A DNA stretch of 64,000 bases, taken from Struthidea cinerea (taxonomy: Eukaryota; Chordata; Aves; Passeriformes; Corcoracidae). How positions within the stretch are numbered: position 1 is the first letter of the stretch; each line of letters opens with the position of its first letter. Under the pieces are notes generated by a model. That model made no database searches. It saw only the letters and a program-made list of their open reading frames with translations, and was not told where the DNA came from. A program made the position numbers and the translations under genes. Positions 26,487 through 36,700 of the stretch are shown piece after piece. The DNA lies in assembly GCA_013397865.1 (NCBI GenBank), contig VZTI01005024.1:1134791-1198790 (forward strand). The letters run 5' to 3'.

Positions 26487-29400
26487 GCGAGAACTTTCTA
26501 AATTCTCAGGCACTAGAGCTTACTTTCAACAGGTGGAGCTGAGGAGTGACTGAGACACTTGACCTAGACAAAACAGAGGTTTCAGACATTTAAGAAAATT
26601 GTTGTGGAGAGAAAAAAAGTCACAGAAAACCCCACACCTTTATAAAAACTCTTCAACTGGGATTTTGCAGCTCCTTTCCAATTCAGCAAACTGTATAAAG
26701 TGTGAGTAGAAAGTCAACATTTCTAATAACTGCATGCAATTCCTTTAACTGCTGTTGCAACCCTCGTGACACTCATTCTTGCTAGCCTGTTCTTGGCAAT
26801 ACGCTATTGAATCAGGCTGCAAGGTGAGATATCCAGGGCTGGAAACAGGGCCCAGGCATACAGATAGCAGGCTGGCTGCTGTGGAACAGCTGCGTTTTAT
26901 TTTGAAAGTTGTGTTATGGTTTGTCTGTGTGGATTGAGAGTGTGTAGTATACTAATTTTCTAAACCTTCTTCACCCTCCCCAACACTAAATAGGCACACA
27001 GTTTTAAATTTTTACTTGTACAGAGAGAAAAGAATTCCCAAGATTTATTTTTTCTTTCTTCTTTTTTTTTTTTTTAAGAAGAAGATTGACTGGTTATAGA
27101 TGACAGCTTCCACTTTTTGAAGAAATAGAGATTAGAAATAAGTAAAACGAGATGATCAGATAATGACATGAAAATAATATAGTAATGGATTTAAGCAATT
27201 TGTTTTAATATCTGTAGAAAATCACAAATTAAATTGCTTTAAAATATTTTTTTCATATAAATTGTTATATATTTTCCATGTCAGATTTTACTGAAAAATG
27301 AGGGCTTAATGCCTTGCAAGGAATGTATTTTTCATAGTTCAATATCAGTGAATTTCTATCATGTATTAATTTAATCTTTTCCTTTATGATCAATAAGCTG
27401 CACTATAAACTGTGGACTTTAGGTCTGAGAACCTACAGATAATGTATCAGTTAATTTAATAATAATGTCCATAAGTTTGATGAATGATGATAAAATATGT
27501 AATTAGCAAAATGGTGCTTTAAATTTTTCAAGCTTTCTGAAAAGTCATACTACTTTCCAAGCAGGTTCATAAGAAATAAACAAATTTACAAGATTTTAGA
27601 TAATTCAGGCCCATTGTTTTGCACTGTCTTTTTTTGAAAATCTTTCATATTTTGTTCTCAGAAGTAGCCTTTTAAGCAATTAGTTACTTTTAATGTCTTC
27701 ATTTTCATTTAAATGCTCAACAATCAAGATAATTAGAATTAATTCGGCATTGTCATATTATGCTAATGGCAATTCTGCCACTTATCACTAGCATCCTGCA
27801 GGCGCAGTGTTATCACAGAATTATGACTGGTCCATTTTATCACTTTAACCAAAGACTTTAAATGGTTATAAAGCAGGAGGAACTGTCATCTTCCTAATAC
27901 AAATTAATGCAATTTCTGATGAAGAATTGTCTCTTGAGTACTGGGATCTTTGTGCTTCAATTCAGTTTTTGAGTTCCTTCACAGCACATATAAAGACTGA
28001 CTTTGAACAATTAATTTTGTTCATATAAATTTGTGGGGCAGGTCTGTCTTAGTCCTATTTCACATAAATAGAATAGTTGCATACAGAATCTAATTCAGTT
28101 CAAGCACAATATACCTGACAGTGTAAAGTGACCATTTTTCCCCCTGCATTTCTTAAGTGCTAATGATAAAAGAAGCTGAAGTATATTTTTATGAGGGAAA
28201 TATCATGGTCAGCTGAAAGGAAGTGGCATTTTCTCTGTAGATCTTCAGTACAACTGTATACCACGTGTAACTCACTCTTGGAAAGCAGGAGCTACTGACT
28301 GTCCTAAGAAGGATGCAACAGGTGCTCTTCAGAAACATATATTGCTTGTCTGGAGGTCAGAGGAGCAAAAAAAAAATAAAAAAAAAAAAATCTCATTTGT
28401 CCATTTATGTTGATGTCCTTATTAGCAGCATAGTGATAGTGTAGACATTAAACAGCTTTTACTTTATGTTCAACTTTTGGTTAAAGCCAAGTCCATAAAT
28501 CACAGTGAGCTGTTTCTGATGCTTTTCCCTGCAGTATCCATTCATTAGGGTTATCGTGATCTTGTCTCTTCAACTTCTGTGAGAACTTCATTCGGATTTT
28601 TCAGTGCCATTCATTCTTATGGCAAGATTGGCTTTGTCAAGAAAGCAGGAGAAAAATTCAAAAATTATTCAAAAATTATTCAAAACTTATTTAAAATTAT
28701 TTCTGTTTTGGAAGTCCTAGATAGAAACTCCTGTTTGCCACAGTTTCTGTCATAAATACAATGTGTTTGGAGCATGCTAGGCTTGCTGCATGTGTGCAGA
28801 TCCACAGTATCACACATGCACAGTGCACTGATGTTTCCCAGAAGCAGCAAGCTCACTATGCCTGTGCTGCAAACTTAATCTTTCCTGGCATAGTGAATAT
28901 GTCTGGAAATTTTGGACATCCCAGCTGGGGGCACAAACTTCTCCAGTTCCCAGACAGAGAAAATTTCTTGACAGAAAAGGGAGGACACATCTGAGGAAAT
29001 CCAGATGTACTCTGGCTCTAGTTAAGATTGAAATGAAAACTGAAAATACCCCAAACTACCAGGGTCAGTGTTAAGCGACTTTTTCCTTCTTTGGGAAAAG
29101 ATAGAAAACTCACTGTATTTAAAAAAAATATTACATTAAATTGTCTTGCATACTGTTTCCCTTTGTCTGACAAAAATTTTCTGAGTATTCTTACACTTCT
29201 CTGTCCCTGCTATTTGCCAGCTACACTGTTCTCTTATCCCATGCATTTTAAGAGTGCTTATCAAATGTATTTGTCATAGTATTTCTGAAATTATTTAAAT
29301 TTGTTCTTATTAAATTATTATTTAAATGACTGGTTAAAATAGTTCTATTTTACATTGTTTTGCTTAATATTTTTACTCACTTCTTGGTTTGTTACTTTCA

Positions 29401-29539
29401 AACAAGTGTAAGAGAGGATTTTAGATGATTTCAGAATGATTAGTTAATCTAGCCTACCTGTAAGAGTAGTGTAACTGTTGATTTTTCATAGTCTGAACTC
29501 ACTGATGCATTTGAAGAAACTCTCATTAACTTCAGTGGA
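25503..29539. other. Non-coding stretch with simple repeats and a possible conserved element
   Basis: 25.5-26.1 kb is somewhat GC-richer but not recognised. An open segment at 26102-26322 follows an acceptor-like tctcctcttggcag but has no family signature. A (CT)n tract runs into T33 at 26451-26483. 27.6-27.96 kb is dense in homeodomain- and GATA-like core motifs. An A-rich tract lies at 28366-28390, and short direct repeats of caaaaattatt lie near 28660-28685. Confidence 0.45.
26431..26483. repeat. (CT)n followed by T33 homopolymer
   Basis: A short CT dinucleotide repeat leads into 33 consecutive T ending at 26483. Possibly a reverse-strand A tail, but no attached retroelement is recognised. 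Confidence 0.95.
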
Positions 29540-30404
29540 ACAGGTCCTGAGGGAGACGACTTGGAAAGATGCCCTTGTCTCCTGATTGTCAACAGAGAGG
29601 ATCTTGTCAGTGAAGTGGAGATTGGCAGCTGTCTTGGTCGTGGCAACCACAAAAAAATAGAGTTTATAATCTCTGTTGACAGAAGGAAAAGTGCCAGCAA
29701 AACCTCAGCTCTAGATGTGAGGAGAGGCGACTTCAGGCTGCTCAGGGAGTTAGTAAGTATGGGCCCCTGGGAAAATGTTTTTGCAGGTGCTGGGGTCCAT
29801 CAGTGCTGGTCACTTTTTAAACATCATCTCCTAAGGGCACGGGACCAGGCAATTCCCAAATGTCAGAAATGAAGCAGATGAGGCAGAAGGATGTCTTGGC
29901 TAAACATGAATCTTCTCTTGGGAACAAGGCAAAAAAGGGAAGTGTATGCCCAGTGTAAGCAAGGTTGTGTGACGTGGAAAGAATACAGAGATGTTGCTTG
30001 CCACTGCAATGAAAAATTCGTGCAGCCACAGCTCATTGGAGTCGAAGCTCGCCACCTGTCCCCCGTGGGGGACAACGAAAAGAGTTTTTTTCAAATACAT
30101 TTATGTCAATAGGCAGAGTAAAAATAATATTATATATAAATATAATAATAATATTATAAAATTATTATTATTAAATTAATATTATATATAAAATATAAGG
30201 CCCATTACAGGATGAGGTTGGTCAACTCACAATGAAGGACATGGACAAGGCAGATATATTACTGAATTCTTTGACTGCATCTTCAACATGGATGACAGAT
30301 CAAGGGGGTCTCAGTGCCCTGAGCTGGAGGACCATGACTGTGCGAATGATCAATTCCCAGCTGACCTTGAACTTGTGACAGATGTGCTGCTCCAGCTGGA
30401 TGGT
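29540..30404 (+). mobile_element. CR1 LINE internal fragment (endonuclease C-terminus to start of RT)
   Basis: A 103-codon open stretch (29561-29872) matches CR1 ORF2 around the end of the endonuclease domain: VNREDLV, then an LGRGNHKKIEF segment in place of the family's usual G-x-S-D-H-x-x-x-EF. The family's bases continue through the linker (cctaagggcacgggaccag, about 29830) and on to 30404 (gagctggaggaccatgac, then ccagctggatg). Frames break repeatedly. An AT-only expansion interrupts it at about 30117-30198, and it stops abruptly where an LTR fragment begins. The 3' end at 30866-31062 may be the other side of the same copy. Confidence 0.93.
30117..30198. repeat. AT-only expansion inside CR1
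   Basis: About 80 bases of almost pure A/T interrupt CR1 wording that resumes with ggcccattacagg. It includes two near-identical direct copies at 30126-30145 and 30178-30198 (20 and 21 nt) flanking taa/att trinucleotide runs. Confidence 0.9.
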
Positions 30405-30697
30405 ACAAATCCATGGCACCCCCCATTTTATATACTGAGCATTATGTCATATGGTCTGGAATATCCCTTTAGTCAGTTTGTCCCAGCTGTGTCTCCTCCC
30501 AACCTCCATTCATCCCCACCCTGCTTGCCAGCAAAGCAGTAGGAAAAGCAGAAATGGCCTTGGCTCTGTGCAAGCCCTGCTCAGCAATAACAAAAACATC
30601 TCTATATTATCAACCCTGCCTTCGGCCCAAATCCAAAACATAGTCCTCTACCAGCTAATGTGAAAAAACTAACTCTATCCTAGCTAAGATCAGCACA
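30405..30697 (-). mobile_element. ERVL-type LTR fragment inserted in CR1, reverse orientation
   Basis: On the minus strand it starts about TGTGCTGATCTTAGCTAGG (30697 downward), passes the family's gatagagttag, ctgagcagggcttgc and gggatattcc blocks, and reaches a TATA-like tatataaaat near 30430, where it ends. The downstream part of the LTR is missing. It is related to the LTRs at 18.9 and 23.6 kb but clearly diverged from both. Confidence 0.85.
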
Positions 30698-30865
30698 TAT
30701 AGTTTAAAAACAGAAACACAAAATCCAAATTCCTTAGTCCTTTAAGAGAATCCTTTAAGGAGTAAATCTGGAATTTTATATATATGCGACACTGTATATA
30801 TATATACTATATATACTTCATGTATTTTCTTAGAAAATTGCACTATTCATATTATTCATATTCCT
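30698..30865. repeat. AT-rich spacer with (TA)n
   Basis: Unassigned sequence between the LTR fragment and the CR1 3' end, with TA dinucleotide runs around 30776-30820. Confidence 0.7.
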
Positions 30866-31062
30866 GAGAGGGTGGTAAGGCACTGGAAGATGCTCCCCAG
30901 AGAAAAGTTGTGGATGTCTCATCCCTGGAACTGTTAAAGGACAAGTTGAATGGAGCTCTGTGTAACCTGGTCTAGTGAAAGATGTCCCTGCCCACAGCAG
31001 GGGACTTGGAACAAGATGACCTGGTAAGGTCCCTTTCAATCCAGGCATTCTACTATTCTATA
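30866..31062 (+). mobile_element. CR1 3'-end fragment
   Basis: Typical CR1 3' end: gagggtggtaaggcactgg, then aagttgtggatgtctcatcc, then acctggtctagtgaaagatg, then ggtaaggtccctttcaatcc, ending in a degenerate attctactattcta octamer tail. Same orientation as the internal fragment at 29540-30404. Confidence 0.95.
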
Positions 31063-31610
31063 GCTATCATGTCTCTTGCCAACAACAAATATTTTCATAT
31101 TCCTGACTTTGGACATCTTAATACCAAGAATAAGTCTCCAATGTTTAAACATCCATTTAATTGTATTTTCTTTTACCTTTCTAGCTCAACATCTGCAATA
31201 CTTATACAGATTTTTCTGTATAGTATTATAAAAAGAAAATGTTAGACATATCAACTGAAGTCTCTCTTGCATAAATCTCTTAATTGAGTCTATATCTTTC
31301 TATTCATATACAATATCTAAAGTCTACAGGGACATCTTAGTACATATTATGCAGATGACTCTGTTATTTATGGAAGGGGATCACTTATTCCCCAGCTGGT
31401 TGTAAAACTGCAATCTCGGTTTGACAAGAGACAAATTGGTTTAGAGAAAACAAATTATTCTGAAGTCTTTAGAAACCTAAGTGGTGTTGGAGCATGGTAA
31501 CATGGTAAGTAAATCTGGGAGACGATAATTTAATCATTCAAGACCCATGCATTCACTTCAGCCCCAAACTTGGTGGCCTCTGAAGAACTCACTGAAATTT
31601 GTCCTGTTCT
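31063..31610. other. Stretch without recognised features
   Basis: AT-rich, with no credible exon or named repeat. Confidence 0.5.
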
Positions 31611-31822
31611 TCCAAAATTCGATGGACACAGCACTCTAGGTGTGATCTATCACTGCCTTGAAACTATGTGACAGGGCTCACTATTGCCTTATGATCAGTT
31701 TTGCAGTCTAGCAAGGCCACCAGCCGCTTTCCCCAGAGCTGCTCCTCAGTCTGTCCATCCCTGTCTGTAATACTGCAAGAGGTTATTCCTTCGTGGGTGC
31801 AAACTTTGCACTTTTCGTTGAG
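31611..31822 (-). mobile_element. Old CR1 fragment, reverse orientation
   Basis: The plus strand reads as degraded reverse-complement CR1 RT-end sequence: gatggacacagcactctaggtg, then cagagctgctcctcagtctg, then gaggttattccttcgtgggtgc, then the tttgcacttttcgttga segment. The order agrees with the better-preserved reverse CR1 at 42.6-43.4 kb. Confidence 0.8.
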
Positions 31823-34800
31823 TAAGAAGTGTATGACAGTCATATTAGAAATAACAGTGACAATACACAGTGGTGTCGGTGTGGTTCGAATCAGCCAATC
31901 ATCCTTTTACCAATTTTGAAAACATCATTTAATGTAAGGAATACTATGTTTAGCAATACTGAAGACTCAGATTTTCTTCCCCTTGTTGTCATCACTTTGA
32001 TGCTAAGCCATTCAAAAATAATAGAATCCACCATCCTTCCTACCACTGAAAATTCTTAATGAATTTATTCTAGTATAAAACCCAAGTAATACGACTGTAA
32101 TAGAACTCATTCCTTTACATCTTAGTTTCTTCCTCATCCTCTTGTTTTGTAGCTCATAAAAATTATTACAGCCACAGAAGAGTAAGAGAAGACAAAAAGG
32201 TCTATCTTTAATGTTCTTTTAAAGATAACATTTTTATATGTACGTTTGCCGTATTTTTTAATGATTTTGAATACTGTAGCTACAGAGATTCGTCATACAT
32301 CAGATCATACAGACTTCATTCATCCAAACAGGAAAATTTAATATCAACCAGGATTTTTTTTTTTTTTTAATTTGGTAACACTTAAATTCTTAATTGAAAT
32401 CTTTTAAATAGAGATTACATCCACTGAGCTTTATGTAACATTAGACCACCCAAGAGTTTTCTAAAATGTCTCCTATAGATACAGTCTAATATGGTAACAG
32501 TAATTTTTCAGTATTTGGTCAGAAGGCAGAATAGGTCAGGCAATATTATAAAATTAAGTACATTGTAACATTAAGTACAAATATTATCCCTTTATCTACA
32601 AAAGTAATTTAGATATTGATGGATCCCAGTTGCTGTATTTCCTATCACATTAACCTGAGTTATATAGCTGAAAATTTATGGCTAGAATTTAAGCAATTTG
32701 TTTTGAGAAGCTAAGTAACCACTATCACTTTTGGCTTCATTTCAATGATAATGATGTATACACAGGGAGTGGAAACTTGTGTTTTGTTAGAAAATTAGTC
32801 AGGCTAGGTTAGTTTTATAGGAACAGTGTTTTGCAAGCTTCCCAAACTATCATTTAAAATAATTCAAGAGTTGAAGAAGAAGAACTTAAAGCCTCGGAGA
32901 AGAAAGATGGAAAGAAGAAAATGGGCATTCTTGTAGTATGTTTTATTTTTCTTTTTAATAATAGGTATACTGACTATAACCCACTTCCCAAAAGAGGTTG
33001 AAGTAGGAAGGAAATGGCATTTATTTGAATATTCTCTGTCTCATATACAACAAGACTGGGAAAATTAAAAAGGGTACCCAAAATTACTCAGAAGACAATC
33101 ATGGCCTAGTAGACTGTTCAGTAGTTCCCTAGAAGTTAAGAGACACCACTGTCATTCAGCAGGGATGAACATCCATATACTTGCAGAACATGAATTGAGC
33201 CAACTGAAATTCAAGAACAGATAGTATAAATATGTGCTGGAATTATTGTTGGTTGGATGAAAACAGCTGATTCTGATAGGGATAGAAAGTTTTGAGACTA
33301 TATGGCACAGTATGGGTTCTTGCACAATTACTTATCTGAGTATGAGCTAAGGAAAAAATGCATCTGAAAGAGTGAACATAGCTAGCAAGAAGTAGCTGGG
33401 TTTTGGTTTTCAGATAAGACAAAAGCATTTGGATTTTTTGCTTTAGAAATATGATTTTTTTCTTTGCATGCTTTAAAGATAATCAGGAGAGACGTGGTAC
33501 ATTATAGACCACGTAACCAGTTAAGTACTGAAAGATGAAAGGACCAAGTGTGGTCTTAGATACATATACTGAGATAAAGAAGTATATATACTATGTCAAA
33601 CTATACTTTAAAAGTCAAAATTATTGCCCAAAGTTTAATTTCATTATGTTAGGTAGTAATAACACTGAATTCCAAAATTCCTGGTTAGGGAGGAAGAAGT
33701 AGAAAAAGAAGAATAATGTCCTTTTTTAAAAATTGTTAATAAGCTTTAGCATTTCTTTTGGGTTATTTCAAGACACTGCATAGGTACTCCACATTATTAT
33801 TAAATTTTATTTTTAGCAGCCATCTGTGTGCTGTTTATGAAATGCTGATCAGAATGTATTGCTAATATCACTGTTTTGTGATGATAGTTTTTGAAGTCTG
33901 TAACAACCACTTCTTAGAAACTTCTTTGAGAGTGGAATTTTGTCCTTTTCTTTAACTATCTTTAAAGGACTATAAAAGTAGAACAGTTTCTTAATCCTAT
34001 GATTACCAACAATCTTATGAGAATGTTAAAAAGAAAAAAGAAATCTGCTTAGGGACAAAAAAAAATACATTTACAATAAACTTGTTCCAACACTAGAAAT
34101 GGAATTTTGACTAATATCAGATCCTGACCTTAAATCTCCTGAGTCTGAGGTCTGATCTCAAGTCAGGGCCATGTCTTTGTAAAAAAAAATATTGTCTAGA
34201 CTACAAGCAAAGGAAAATTTTTCAATCTTCCAGTTAACTATGTCTAGAAGAAATGAACCCTAAAATCTACTTAAGGTGCTTGCAACTGTTAGACAAAGTA
34301 ATCTATGTTCATTAAGGTTTACATGTCTCTTAGTGAAATAAATTTCACCAGTAATTTTAGTTGAAATATGCTTTTGGGTTACAGATTTTCCCTGTTTGTC
34401 TGTGTCCCATGTAATGTCTGAGGAATAAGCAAACAATATATTGTGAAGTCTTCTGTTTTAGGGCTAAAAATAGTTTTATATGCTCAAGAAAACTTGGAGA
34501 CCCAAGAAGAGAAATCAGAAAGAAGTCAATCAACAGGGCAAAAAGGTGTAACTGTTCACAGAAATTCAGAGAAGGGCTGCTCTTTAATAAGGCTATTACA
34601 AGCAAGACAACAGAAATTCCTGCCTGAAGACAAAAGTCAGGGTTATTTAAAGTGTTCAATACTTCCACCTGTAATGACAGAATATTCTTTATCTTGTTTT
34701 TCTCAAGCCATTAAGGTTTTTTTCCTATTTTTGGATATGATTCAAATAAAAAAGTCCCCATCAATTTAATTTTAAATAATTATGGTTATACACTAAAATT

Positions 34801-36218
34801 AAAGATAGGCAGATATGGAGAACTGAAATCCTTGTCTCCTCTTAATAATGAATGCAATCAAGAAACATTTCATATCTGAAGTATATTGAAAATAATGCTA
34901 TATGAAATACATTTTTTGGAGGGATATAAAGAATACATAGTGTGAAAATTCACATAGGGTTGGTATTTTTATGAAGGTGAATGAATGTCTGTTCATTTTT
35001 TTACACTCTTTGGAAGAATATGTACTCTTCAGTCTACACAAGAAAATGAAATTCATGCTCACAGAATTAAGTTTCTAGTACCTTCTACTTTATTTATATT
35101 TGTACTTATGAATCACTAAACACAGCTGCCAGAAAAATCGTACAAAAAGAGAGTCATGTTTAGAAAGCCATCATTTGATCTATCTATATTTTGTTAACTA
35201 GTGGATAGAGTGCCTAGTGGCTTGATCAAGCTAGTGCCTTCATCTCTTTGGGAGAGGAAAACTTGAAACTGCTGTTTAACAAATAAAACAAAATTTGGCT
35301 CTGAGAATAGGTATGAATGCAACTCACTACATGGATTGCTAATGCTGCAGAAGCAGTAGTCAAAATATCCACAGCTCAATAAAATTTCATGGGGGTTTTA
35401 CGTATGAAAGCATGCAACAGTTATTGAATTGACATTATTGAGATGAATTTCAAGTCAACTATACTTTAAAAAAAAAAACAAACCTGGAAAAAAAACTTAT
35501 CAAAAACTGGAAAAGTTGCTAGAAGACAGAAGAATAAGATAAAGAAGTATCTGTGCTCGAGTTTGTAAAGAAGTTAGATTGTAGGGGATTTTATTTGGTT
35601 TATAAAGGAACAGTAAGAAGAGGGGATGACAAGAGGTAGAGAATACTGTTGGGATGAAAATATCCTAAATTTGCTTTAGGTATTTCAAAAATTTAGTTGC
35701 CTTCTTAGAATCAGTTCTGATAAATCTGCCTTTGTTATTCAGAATGAAGACTTCAAATAACATTCAAAACCATTAGGTCAAATCAGGAATATATTATTTC
35801 TTTTATTCTTTTCAGACTTTTTATTGAAATATCTTAATAACTGCTGAAGTAATTCCCATTAAAAATGCATGCATGGTGAGAAGGTCTTGATTGGGTCATA
35901 TTTAAAAAAGATATTTGTTCATTGTTAGTCTTTCAACTATTACCCCAGCCAGAAAGTTGACATCACCACCCTCACAATAAAGACATATCCCGTCCTTTGT
36001 AATTTTGTAAGAGTATTTGATCTGCAATTAACTCAGCTTATTCTGAAAAACCAGGAGTCATTCAATCATGAAACTTTCTACCATGATGTAAAACTGAAAG
36101 AATACCCACTGTGAGAGAATTATATAAGCTGACTATCCAGAACAGCTGGAATTGCTTAACTGGTTGCAATTCCATTTTGAATACTCTCCTTCGTATCTAT
36201 CTCTTTGAGACACACTCA
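31823..36218. other. AT-rich non-coding stretch
   Basis: No gene or repeat family is recognised over 4.4 kb. An open frame at 34443-34769 follows an acceptor-like cttctgttttag, but its translation has no signature and I do not support it. A T14 run lies near 32355. Confidence 0.5.
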
Positions 36219-36700
36219 TGTTAAGGAAACTTCCCAGTCTGACCATTCACAACATTCTCTGGCAGTCACACTCCCAAGGCTGGAGACTTCTGCTGCTGGG
36301 ATTGAAGCCCCTTCAGAAGAGGTTGCTCCAGGGAGTGATGGGAGCCCTGTTTGTCTTCCCACATATCACACTCGCACATAGTCAGACCACATGTCCTCAC
36401 CAGTTCAAGCCCAGGTTTGCCACAGAGGAGTATCAGATGTCTTGTTCCATAAAGACATTTATTCATGGTGCATAAACACAGAAACAGACCAAGCTGGTAC
36501 CTTCAAGGAGGACAAAAGAACCCCTGGGGTTTTATACCCTCACAGTTTACCTGCGCACAAGTCTTGCTCTTCCTCCCAAGTCTTTCATTCCTGATGTGTC
36601 TTTCAGTGTCCATTCATCTGGCTGGTGCCACTAGTCTTCGTGCCCATTGTTAACCAAAGGATTGGCAGTTCACGGCCTCTTGTTTCTCTGGACTCTCACA
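36219..36700 (-). mobile_element. Retroviral-type LTR, reverse orientation, with TATA box and polyadenylation signal
   Basis: On the minus strand a TATAAAA box (36530-36536 on the plus strand) is followed 67 bases later by an AATAAA signal (36458-36463), and the sequence continues about 240 bases to a possible ...CCTTAACA terminus at 36219. This U3-R-U5 order and spacing is characteristic of an LTR. The upstream (U3) boundary near 36700 is a guess, and I found no target duplication. No internal retroviral sequence adjoins it. The family is not identified; it does not share the TGTCCTGG start of the other LTRs here. Confidence 0.6.

Noticed and set aside
34457..34769. Open segment after an acceptor-like cttctgttttag
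   Set aside because: Low-complexity translation with no signature; probably fortuitous.
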